Below are positions 53,574 through 60,821 of a stretch of DNA of 64,000 nt, piece after piece (the first letter of the stretch is position 1; every line of letters begins with the position of its first letter). Position numbers and translations under genes: made by a program. The notes beneath the pieces were generated by a model, which made no database searches, had not been told where the DNA came from, and saw only the letters and a program-made list of their open reading frames with translations. The DNA comes from JANXQG01 sp963775975. GTDB lineage: Bacteria; Planctomycetota; Planctomycetia; Pirellulales; Thermoguttaceae. The DNA is taken from contig CAVZKX010000001.1 in assembly GCA_963775975.1 (NCBI GenBank), positions 1,674,001 through 1,738,000 on the forward strand, given 5' to 3'.

Positions 53574-53674
53574 ACTCGTCCACGAGCCTCTCGGCACCGC
53601 CGAGTTGCTCTTTATCTAGTCATCCGACCAATTGGCTGGAAGGCCGCGATCCAATGCGCCGCCGCTCCTCCACC
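53524..53674 (-). ncRNA. Structured stress-operon leader, copy 3
   Basis: Core GTCGGATGACTA (53628-53617), outer stem GAGC...GCTC enclosing CTCGGC-GGT-GCCGAG, GAGTAAG, then the terminator. The 5' end has GTGGAGGAG and a pairing CCTTCC. The best-formed of the three copies. It precedes DUF2294, csrA and the AI-2E transporter. Confidence 0.77.
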
Positions 53675-53680
53675 ATTTTC

Positions 53681-53708
53681 ATTGTATATCCGCGATAGGC
53701 AAATACAA
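53681..53708 (-). promoter_or_regulatory. Sigma-70-type promoter of leader copy 3
   Basis: -35 TTGTAT (53708-53703), 16-nt spacer, -10 TACAAT (53686-53681). Confidence 0.65.
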
Positions 53709-53836
53709 GGGGCCTTTTGCCTTATTTCCGAATTTGGTAGGATTTCTGATCGGTATCACGTTCGAGAGTCTGATGTATATCGATTGCGGTCATGCGACGC
53801 AGGCCCTCGTTTGCCACATTCCACGGAAGAACCGGG

Positions 53837-54217
53837 ATGAAAACCCAGGGAGAGATTGAAGCCGCGATTTGTGCGGGGGTTACGCGCTTCGAACAGGACT
53901 ACATGGGCCGCGGTCCAAAGGATATTCACACCCATCTGCTCGGCGACCTTCTCGTGGTCCGCCTGCAAGGCGTTTTGACGGCGGCCGAGCAACAACTCGT
54001 CAAGTCGCTTTCGGCCGAGAAGGGACGCGACTTGCTCAAGCAAGTGCGGACCCATCTGATCGAAACGGCCCGTCCAGTCATGGAAGCGATGGTCACTGGA
54101 ATCACCGGTGTGGCGGTATTGAGCCTGCATCACGACATCAGCACAACTACCGGCGAGGAGGTTGTGCTCTTCACGCTTGCCAAGTCACCGATTCTCCGCG
54201 ACATGAAAAAGAAGTAG
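53837..54217 (+). CDS. DUF2294/MpsC-family protein B
   Basis: 126 residues from the ATG at 53837 (GGAAGA 6-7 nt before). MKTQGEIEAAICAGVTRFEQ, DYMGRGPKDIHTHLLGDLLV and MVTGITGVAVLSLHHDISTT cover the whole family domain. Divergent from paralogue A across the leader-3 region, so both could be stress-coregulated. It lacks the C-terminal extension of A. Confidence 0.83.
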   Translation: MKTQGEIEAAICAGVTRFEQDYMGRGPKDIHTHLLGDLLVVRLQGVLTAAEQQLVKSLSAEKGRDLLKQVRTHLIETARPVMEAMVTGITGVAVLSLHHDISTTTGEEVVLFTLAKSPILRDMKKK

Positions 54218-54245
54218 TGTCTTAGAGCCACAAGAGGCCGCGATT

Positions 54246-55346
54246 ATGAAACGAAGTGCTATTCTGGCGCTCCCCGTCATCCTGATCACCGCCTGTGTCG
54301 GGCTGAATGCCATCGCGCGGCACGCCCGAGCGGAAGATACGGGGCAGGCGGACCCTGCCGCCGCCGCGAAGAAGTTTCTGGCCACGCTCGACGAGGCCCA
54401 GCGCGGCAAAGCCGTGTTCGATTTCCACGACGACGCTCAGCGGAAGCGGTGGTCGAACCTTCCAACGGGCATCGTTCGGCGTGCGGGACTGCGGATGGGC
54501 GACCTTACGAAGCCGCAGCGTGAAGCGGCTATGGCCGTTCTGGCGGCAGCGCTCAGCAAGCAGGGCTACGAGAAAGTCCTGGCGATCGTCCAGGGCGACG
54601 AGATGTTGCGAACGAATGGGGGCGGTGGCGGCGGGCGCGGCGGACCTGGAGGTCCTGGCGGACGGGGTGGTCCCGGCGGCGGTGGTCCTGGCGGAAGGGG
54701 CGGCGGACCCGGCTTCGGCCGCGACAACTACTACATTTCCTTTCTCGGCCAGCCGTCGGAAAAGGAGCCGTGGATGATTCAGTTCGGTGGACATCACTTG
54801 GGATTGAACATCACGCTGGTCGGACGCCAAGGCACCCTCGCGCCAAGCCACACTGGCGCGCAGCCGGCAGCCTATGAATTCGAGGGCAAGACGGTGCGGC
54901 CCCTCGGACACGAGGCGGACAAGGCGCGCGCCCTGCTCGACGCGCTTGACGAAAAACAGCGAAAACAAGCTGTTCTCGGCTATCAGGTGCGCGACCTGGC
55001 GCTCGGGCCCGGCCGCGATGGTCGGACAATCGAGCCGGAGGGTGTCAAAGGATCGGCTCTGACCGAAAAGCAGCGCGAGGTGATGCTCGACGTCGCCGCC
55101 GAATGGACCGGCATCATGAGCGACGAAATCGCCAAGGCAAAACTGGATGAGATGAAAAAGAACCTGGCGGAAACCTGGTTCGCATGGAGCGGCCCTACCG
55201 AAAAGGGCAGCGCCGCTTACTTCCGCGTCCAAGGGCCGACGGTCGTCATCGAATACGCCCCGCAACGCGGCAGTAATGGCAGCCACATTCACACGATTTA
55301 TCGAGACCCGACGAACGACTACGGCCGTGCACTGATCAAGAAATGA
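54246..55346 (+). CDS. DUF3500 exported protein with Gly-rich insert
   Basis: 366 residues. Sec signal (AILALPVILITACVGLNAIA), then DUF3500: FLATLDEAQRGKAVFDFHDD, WSNLPTGIVRRAGLRMGDL, YYISFLGQPS and GSHIHTIYRDPTNDYG near the end. A 40-residue run of Gly/Pro/Arg (residues about 123-158) interrupts the domain; it is encoded by GGCGG repeats. Function of DUF3500 is not established. It overlaps the HupE gene by 4 nt, forming a two-gene operon often seen in this phylum. Confidence 0.85.
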   Translation: MKRSAILALPVILITACVGLNAIARHARAEDTGQADPAAAAKKFLATLDEAQRGKAVFDFHDDAQRKRWSNLPTGIVRRAGLRMGDLTKPQREAAMAVLAAALSKQGYEKVLAIVQGDEMLRTNGGGGGGRGGPGGPGGRGGPGGGGPGGRGGGPGFGRDNYYISFLGQPSEKEPWMIQFGGHHLGLNITLVGRQGTLAPSHTGAQPAAYEFEGKTVRPLGHEADKARALLDALDEKQRKQAVLGYQVRDLALGPGRDGRTIEPEGVKGSALTEKQREVMLDVAAEWTGIMSDEIAKAKLDEMKKNLAETWFAWSGPTEKGSAAYFRVQGPTVVIEYAPQRGSNGSHIHTIYRDPTNDYGRALIKK

Positions 55347-56533
55347 AATCGCGACTTGCTCTAGCCACTGCGCTCGCGTTGTGGACGGCATCGTCCGCTT
55401 CGGCGCACCGCTTGGATGAGTATCTTCAGGCTGCCGTGCTCAACATGGAGCGCGAGCGTGTTGAAATCGACATGCACCTGACGCCGGGCGTCGAAGTGTT
55501 CGACAAGGTACTGGCCGCAATGGATGCCGCGGGAGACGACGCGATTTCTGCTGCCAAGCAACGGGCGTACGCGGAAAAGCTCGCGAGCGACCTGACGCTT
55601 TCGATCGACGGCGTCCGTGTGCCGCTCGTGCTTCGCTCTTGCGCGTTTCCGGACGTGGCCGACATGCGGCAAGGAGTCGGCGAGATCGCGTTGGAGTTCG
55701 AGGCGCGGATTCCGCCCGGCGGCTCGCGCCGCACGCTGGTCTTCGAGAATCATCATCTGCCCGCTATTTCCATCTATCTGGCGAATTGCCTCGTGCCGGC
55801 GGATCCGGGCATTCGCATAACGGCCCAGCATCGGAACTATGTGCAATCGAAATATCGAGTCGATTACGAACAGGCAGAACTTCCTGCCGCCTCATCGCCC
55901 GGCCAGTCGCCGCCGCCTGCGAGTTGGATAGAGCGGACGGGCAGCGAATCGCTATTCGTGGCGTATTTCTATCAGGGCGTTCGGCACATTCTTACGGGCT
56001 ACGACCACCTGCTGTTCGTCACGGCGCTGGTGCTGGCGGCGACGACGCTTTGGGATTTGATCAAGGTTGTCGCCACGTTTACGCTCGCCCATACGATCAC
56101 GCTCGCGCTGGCCGCAATGAACCTGATCCACTTGCCCGCATGGGTCGTCGAGCCGCTCATCGCCGCGAGCATCGTTTTTGTAGCCCTGCAAAACGTCTTT
56201 TGGCCGAGACGGGCGAAAGGTTGGAGCCGTCTGGGCGCGGCATTTTTCTTCGGGTTGTTTCACGGCCTCGGCTTCGCGGGCGGGCTGTTGGACGCGATGC
56301 GCGAGCTGCAAGGCGGCACCATGTTCCTGTCCATCGCGGCCTTCAGTATTGGCGTGGAAGCAGGGCATCAGATGGTCGTGCTGCCGACGTTCGCGCTCTT
56401 GAAGGCAATCCGCGGCGCATGTTCAGACGTTGTGCAGCGGACGCGGCTATCGATGGCGATTCAACGCATCGGTTCGGCCGGGATCGCCGTGGCGGGCGTA
56501 TACTATTTCATCGCCGCGGTGTTTTCGACGTAA
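55343..56533 (+). CDS. HupE/UreJ-family membrane protein
   Basis: 396 residues. Signal peptide, a ~190-residue extracytoplasmic domain (HRLDEYLQAAVLNMERERVE) and then a 6-7 helix HupE/UreJ module with GVRHILTGYDHLLFVTALVL, FTLAHTITLALAA and FGLFHGLGFAGGLLD. Members are thought to take up Ni2+ or Co2+, using His residues as in the HxxTGxDH motif seen here. No nickel enzyme is nearby, so substrate is uncertain. Confidence 0.87.
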   Translation: MKSRLALATALALWTASSASAHRLDEYLQAAVLNMERERVEIDMHLTPGVEVFDKVLAAMDAAGDDAISAAKQRAYAEKLASDLTLSIDGVRVPLVLRSCAFPDVADMRQGVGEIALEFEARIPPGGSRRTLVFENHHLPAISIYLANCLVPADPGIRITAQHRNYVQSKYRVDYEQAELPAASSPGQSPPPASWIERTGSESLFVAYFYQGVRHILTGYDHLLFVTALVLAATTLWDLIKVVATFTLAHTITLALAAMNLIHLPAWVVEPLIAASIVFVALQNVFWPRRAKGWSRLGAAFFFGLFHGLGFAGGLLDAMRELQGGTMFLSIAAFSIGVEAGHQMVVLPTFALLKAIRGACSDVVQRTRLSMAIQRIGSAGIAVAGVYYFIAAVFST

Positions 56534-56550
56534 AGCCCGCCCGCAGACTT

Positions 56551-56633
56551 GTAGGGTGTGGTCGAGTCCGACGAAGACCCACCGGAAATCGCGAATCAAT
56601 GGTGGGTCTTCGCTGCGCTCGACACCACCCTAC
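56551..56633. repeat. Dispersed inverted repeat, TAGGGT family, copy 2
   Basis: Outer arms gtagggtgtggtcgag / ctcgacaccaccctac and inner arms cgaagacccacc / ggtgggtcttcg (56572-56583, 56601-56612) give a long hairpin. Shares the outer TAGGGT...ACCCTA ends and the central 'cccaccggaa' with 26991-27089. Confidence 0.65.
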
Positions 56634-56727
56634 GCGGTTTTCGGGCCGTTTGTAACCGGTCTACGCCTATGGTACATTGCCTAGCCGCTATTCACTTTTA
56701 TTCCTCGTCTCCTGATACGGTGCCATC

Positions 56728-57858
56728 ATGGACATCATCAAATCAACCCGCGACTACGAAGCTTGGCTCGCCGCCCGGCTGACGCTTATTCCGGACGATA
56801 TCAAGCTAAAGCATCAGCACATGGCAGAAGGGCCATTTCCTTTTCTTCGGGCGACCTTTTACCGCTGGGCGCAAACCTGGCCGGAAGTCTGTCCCGGAGC
56901 GGCCGCGGCACCGGTCGTGATGGCCGTGGGTGACGTGCACGTGGAAAATTTCGGCACCTGGCGCGATGCCGAAGGCCGGCTCATCTGGGGGCTCAATGAT
57001 TTCGACGAGGCCTGCCCGATGCCGTACACGATTGACCTCGTGCGCCTGGCCACCAGCGCCCTTATGGCGATCGACGGCAATCATCTTTCGCTCGATCCGG
57101 ACGTCGCTTGCAAAGCTTTGATCAAAGGCTACGGCGAGGCGATTTCCGACGGTGGCGGCCCGTTTGTGTTGGCCGAAAACTATCGCGTGCTCCGCGAATG
57201 GGCAGTCGCGCGGCTCAAAGACCCGTGCGCCTTTTGGGAGCGATTCGAAAGCGCGACCGAGCTGAAGGATGTGCCGCAGGAAGTCCACGACGTGCTGCGG
57301 CGCTACCTGCCCGATCCGAGCTTGAGCTATCGCGTCTTCCATCGCATCGCCGGGCTGGGCAGCCTCGGCCGGCAGAGGTTCGTCGCCGTGGCCCAGTGGC
57401 ACGGCGGCAGCATCGCGCGGGAGGCCAAGGCTCTCGTGCCGTCCGCGTGGCTCTGGCAACAGGCGAACGCAAGCGACGAGCTGCATTATGAGCAAGTGCT
57501 CACGACTTCCGTGCGAATGGTCGATCCGTGGGCCCACTTGGCTGGAAAGTGGATCGTTCGCCGGCTCTCGCCCGATTGCCGGCGGATCGAACTGGAGAGC
57601 CTGCCCGATGACGCCAACGAATTGAAGCTGCTCGCCGCGATGGGCCGGGAAACCGCCAACATCCATATCTGCAACGGCGAAGCGGCCAGAAAGGCGATTG
57701 GCGAAGACTTGGCAAAGCGCCCCAAAAAGTGGCTCTGCAAGGCTGCTCGGTCGATGGTCGATTCCGTTTGTGCGGATTGGAAACAGTGGCGAAAGATCTC
57801 GCGGTTGACAAGCAGCACACAGGCCGTTTCACCGAGCACCGTGGTCGATTCGAAATGA
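56728..57858 (+). CDS. DUF2252-family protein
   Basis: 376 residues. MAEGPFPFLRATFYRWAQTW, VMAVGDVHVENFGTWRDAEG with the D-x-H-x-x-N catalytic-like motif, and LNDFDEACPMPYTIDLVRLA. The family is a branch of the kinase/aminoglycoside-phosphotransferase-like fold; substrates are unknown. No signal peptide. Monocistronic by spacing. Confidence 0.87.
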   Translation: MDIIKSTRDYEAWLAARLTLIPDDIKLKHQHMAEGPFPFLRATFYRWAQTWPEVCPGAAAAPVVMAVGDVHVENFGTWRDAEGRLIWGLNDFDEACPMPYTIDLVRLATSALMAIDGNHLSLDPDVACKALIKGYGEAISDGGGPFVLAENYRVLREWAVARLKDPCAFWERFESATELKDVPQEVHDVLRRYLPDPSLSYRVFHRIAGLGSLGRQRFVAVAQWHGGSIAREAKALVPSAWLWQQANASDELHYEQVLTTSVRMVDPWAHLAGKWIVRRLSPDCRRIELESLPDDANELKLLAAMGRETANIHICNGEAARKAIGEDLAKRPKKWLCKAARSMVDSVCADWKQWRKISRLTSSTQAVSPSTVVDSK

Positions 57859-57882
57859 GCCGCCGAAGTTAGCTATCGGCTT

Positions 57883-58635
57883 CTATTCGGCGTGTCGCTT
57901 CTGCTCGAGCAGCCATTCATATAGCTTCGGATCGTTGTACGCTTCGGTCCAAGAGTCGTGACCGGCATTCGGATAGACGGTGAACTTCACCGTCCCGCCG
58001 GCGGCTTTCAGAGCGTTCACCATCGCTTCGCCGCGGGCAACCGGCACGACTGGGTCCTTCCCGCCGTGAAAGACCCACGCCGGAACTTTCGGCAGGAGCA
58101 TCGTCGTGATCGGTTCGCCGCCGCCGCAGATGGGCACGATTGCGGCGAAGCGTTTGGGCGAATGGGCGGCCAGCGACCAAGTGCCGAATCCGCCCATGCT
58201 CAGGCCAGTGACGTAAACGCGATCCTTATCGATCTTCTGCTTCTCGACGATTTCGTCCAGCAAGGCGGAGAGCTCGGTCGGTTCCCACCAGCGGCCGGCC
58301 GGGCACTGCGGCGAGACGAGCACAAAAGGAAATTCCTTGCCTTGCGCGACCAACTTGGGCGGGCCATGCTTCTTGACCATATCGAGGTTATCGCCGCGTT
58401 CGCCCGCACCATGCAAAAAGAGTACCAGTGGCCACACTTTTTTCGAGGCATAGTCCTTGGGCAAGTAAAGCAGATAATGCAGCCGTACTTTCAAATCGCG
58501 ATTGAGCTCTTGCGCGGTCTGCGTGCCAACGGTAGAGACCGAATTCTGTGGTGAATCGGCGGCAAGGCTCGCGCGGCATGTAAGGAAAATCAGTGTCGCA
58601 GCCAAACCGATTGTTGTTCGAGTTGTTTTCATCAA
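57883..58635 (-). CDS. Exported alpha/beta-hydrolase (esterase/prolyl-oligopeptidase-like)
   Basis: 250 residues. Signal peptide (TTIGLAATLIFLTCRASLAA), oxyanion region PLVLFLHGAGERGDN, nucleophile elbow VTGLSMGGFG (Ser), Asp in FHGGKDPVVPVARG and His in VYPNAGHDSW. A secreted Ser hydrolase; feruloyl/acetyl-ester cleavage is typical for this 'phospholipase/carboxylesterase' class, though the substrate is unknown. Convergent with the DUF2252 gene. Confidence 0.92.
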   Translation of the reverse strand: MMKTTRTTIGLAATLIFLTCRASLAADSPQNSVSTVGTQTAQELNRDLKVRLHYLLYLPKDYASKKVWPLVLFLHGAGERGDNLDMVKKHGPPKLVAQGKEFPFVLVSPQCPAGRWWEPTELSALLDEIVEKQKIDKDRVYVTGLSMGGFGTWSLAAHSPKRFAAIVPICGGGEPITTMLLPKVPAWVFHGGKDPVVPVARGEAMVNALKAAGGTVKFTVYPNAGHDSWTEAYNDPKLYEWLLEQKRHAE

Positions 58636-59092
58636 AATCTTTCGCTGAATTTATTCTTTGGGGGCTTGTCAGTTTGGTGGACAAGTGATAGAGTATATAT
58701 GGTTGGCCAGCCGGCAGGAAGGGCCGATACACCCGGTTCAATCGCTTGCTCGATATGAAACATGGGCAGCAGGTAACCAAGGTCGGCGTATCGCCTCTCC
58801 CTCGAAAAACATAAACGTTTGAAGAAGCCCGCCTCTTAGGTGCGGGTTTCTTCGTTTCTTGGGCCGCGGTTTAGGCGGCCAGTTGTGGGCGATGCGGCTG
58901 CCGATGCCGGCGATGGACATTTTCTTTCCGCAGGTCTGCGATCACGAGATTCAAGGGAAGCCCGACTTCGCCGCGCGGCTCTATCGAAGCGGTCGATCGC
59001 TGCGACGCCATCGTAGCGATCCTCGACCGCCCCGATTCCGGGTCCGTCGAGGCGGTGAACCGCCAATGTACGTCAGGCTTTCCAGCCTGACC
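58636..59092. other. Intergenic region with candidate small RNA and decayed coding sequence
   Basis: 457 bases. The left part holds the candidate RNA at 58690-58860. The right part (about 58890-59060, plus strand) contains PQVCDHEIQGKPDFAARLY, and in the next frame EAVDRCDAIVAILDRPDSGS, which together look like a fragment of an old gene (nucleoside-deoxyribosyltransferase-like at best). Confidence 0.35.
58690..58860 (+). ncRNA. Candidate small RNA or leader ending in an intrinsic terminator
   Basis: A terminator-like hairpin (58821-58832 gaagaagcccgc with 58842-58853 gcgggtttcttc, then T-rich) closes a gene-free plus-strand stretch. A possible -10 (TATATG, about 58697) lies upstream. No coding frame fits between. 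It is divergent from the esterase gene. Identity unknown. Confidence 0.32.
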
Positions 59093-59124
59093 TTATTTCA
59101 AGTCAGGCTGGAAAGCCTGACGTA
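59069..59124. repeat. Perfect 23-bp inverted repeat at the 3' end of tsaB
   Basis: tacgtcaggctttccagcct-gac and its exact complement (59069-59091, 59102-59124) flank a 10-nt loop. The right arm encodes VRQAFQPD on the minus strand and the loop supplies the tsaB stop codon. Confidence 0.8.
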
Positions 59125-59797
59125 CGGCCAGCTTCTCTTCCGCCGCGCTCTGTCGCGAATAGACCGGCAGTAACCGCCAGGGATCATCGCGGCGGCCGCG
59201 GCAGTAGTCGCGATAAGCCAGCCGGACAACGTTCGCCGCCGTCGGCTGCCACAATTCGGGCGTCACAACTTCGATTCCCGCGGGAAAGGGCTCGGTCCAC
59301 TTCTTCAGCACCGAACCGGAGACCGCGAAGCCCGGCGGCAGGCTCGCCAGCCAATCGGCCGTCGGCAAGAGCCGATTCGGGCCAAGTGGTTTAAATCCAT
59401 CCGCAGCCACGCGCTGGAAATCTTGCGCCACGACATCGCCCCGCTGCGCATCGATGGCGACCGATAGCTTTTCAACGTCCGGAGGCGCGGCAGCGGCAAT
59501 CACTTCGAGAGTGCTGATGCCTAGCACTTCGGCCTTCGTTGCATAGGCGAAGACCTTGGCCGTCGCCGCTCCGACGCGGAGCCCGGTGAACGATCCGGGA
59601 CCCGTGGTTACGGCAACCATCCCCACATCGCGCGGCCGCCAACCGACTTGGCTCAACAGGACGTGAATGGCCGGCGCAAGCGATTGGCCGCTGCGTTGCG
59701 TCGGCTCTAACTCGATTTCCGCCAAGACCTTATCATCGATCGCCGCGGCCACGCCGCCCGTCAATCCGCTGGTTTCGAGGGCCAAAATGCGGAGCAT
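59093..59797 (-). CDS. tsaB: tRNA threonylcarbamoyladenosine biosynthesis protein TsaB
   Basis: 234 residues from the ATG at 59797. ILALETSGLTGGVAAAI start, VTTGPGSFTGLRVGAATAKV and VAIDAQRGDVVAQDF are characteristic of the inactive ASKHA-fold partner of TsaD needed for t6A37 in tRNAs. The last residues (LAVRQAFQPDLK) come from a dispersed inverted repeat that has replaced or extended the natural C-terminus. Confidence 0.93.
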   Translation of the reverse strand: MLRILALETSGLTGGVAAAIDDKVLAEIELEPTQRSGQSLAPAIHVLLSQVGWRPRDVGMVAVTTGPGSFTGLRVGAATAKVFAYATKAEVLGISTLEVIAAAAPPDVEKLSVAIDAQRGDVVAQDFQRVAADGFKPLGPNRLLPTADWLASLPPGFAVSGSVLKKWTEPFPAGIEVVTPELWQPTAANVVRLAYRDYCRGRRDDPWRLLPVYSRQSAAEEKLAVRQAFQPDLK

Positions 59798-59981
59798 GGC
59801 AGTTCTCAGGGTTATTTTGGCGCAAGAGGGCGGAAGTCCCGGCTTTAACCGGAAAATCCGCCTAAATCCGGAACTCCAGCGCCTTCGTCCACCCACCCTC
59901 GACTTGCACGTTCTCTTATGTAAGAATATAGTGTTTGCCACCTCTCACGGCTAGCACCCGGATAGCGAAGGTTGATCGAGC

Positions 59982-60731
59982 GTGAAACGAGCCCTGATTA
60001 GCGATATTCATAGCAACCTCGAGGCCCTGCAGGCCGTCCTCGCCGACATCCGCAGTCAGGGCATTTCGGAGATTTACTGCCTGGGCGACCTCGTGGGATA
60101 CGGCCCCAACCCGTGCGAATGCATCGACCTGGTCATGCAGTGCAAGGTTTGCCTGCTGGGCAATCACGATCAGGGCGCGCTCTTTGATCCCGAGGGTTTC
60201 AACTCCGGCGCCGAGCGAGCAATTTTCTGGACTCGCTCCCAACTGGAGGATGGCGTCGGCACGGCCACGGAACGGCAGAAGCGATGGGACTTCCTCGGCG
60301 AGTTGCCCCGCAACTTTCAAGAGGAGAATCTCCTTTTCGTGCATGGCTCGGCGCGGAATCCGCTCAACGAATACGTCTTTCCCGAAGACATCTACAACAA
60401 GCGGAAGCTGGAAAAAATCTTCGCCATGATCCCCCGCTACTGTTTCCAGGGCCACACCCACGTGCCGGGCGTCTTCAGCGAGAACTTCCAGTTCGTCAGC
60501 CCCGAAGAGATCAACCACGAATACCGCCTGGGCGACGAAAAGGTGATGATCAACGTCGGCTCCGTCGGCCAGCCTCGCGATGGCAACTCCAAGGCGTGCT
60601 ACGTCGTGCTGGAGGACAACCTCCTGCGCTTCCGCCGCGTCGAGTATCCCTTCGAGCAAACGATCGCCAAGATCTACGACATCCCCGACCTGGACAATTT
60701 CCTCGGCGACCGGCTCCGCGACGGGCGGTAG
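59982..60731 (+). CDS. Metallophosphoesterase (YfcE/phosphodiesterase-like)
   Basis: 249 residues. Calcineurin-fold metal motifs in order: DIHSN, GDLVGYGPNP, GNHDQG, FVHGS and GHTHVPG, with NVGSVGQPRDGNSKACYVV at the end. A cytoplasmic phosphodiesterase of broad type; physiological substrate unknown. Followed after an inverted repeat by yidC on the same strand. Confidence 0.92.
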   Translation: MKRALISDIHSNLEALQAVLADIRSQGISEIYCLGDLVGYGPNPCECIDLVMQCKVCLLGNHDQGALFDPEGFNSGAERAIFWTRSQLEDGVGTATERQKRWDFLGELPRNFQEENLLFVHGSARNPLNEYVFPEDIYNKRKLEKIFAMIPRYCFQGHTHVPGVFSENFQFVSPEEINHEYRLGDEKVMINVGSVGQPRDGNSKACYVVLEDNLLRFRRVEYPFEQTIAKIYDIPDLDNFLGDRLRDGR

Positions 60732-60734
60732 TGC

Positions 60735-60802
60735 ATCCGGCACACTCCGTGTGCCGCTTGGGGTACCCGCTCGCGGGTCGCGGCATACGGAGTGTGCCGG
60801 AT
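60735..60802. repeat. Inverted repeat between phosphoesterase and yidC
   Basis: 23-bp arms (60735-60757, 60780-60802), 22 matching, around an inner ACCCGC-TC-GCGGGT hairpin. The sequence could act as a bidirectional terminator, though it lacks a T-tract; it resembles dispersed planctomycete repeats of the 'cggcacactccgt' type. Confidence 0.7.
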
Positions 60803-60821
60803 ACAATAAGAAAGCTTCCGA

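Noticed and set aside
58700..58820. SRP (4.5S) RNA, because of 'GGCAGCAGG' and 'CAGGAAGGGCC' words
   Set aside because: The GGAA tetraloop and the symmetric internal loops of the SRP domain are not in the right order or spacing.
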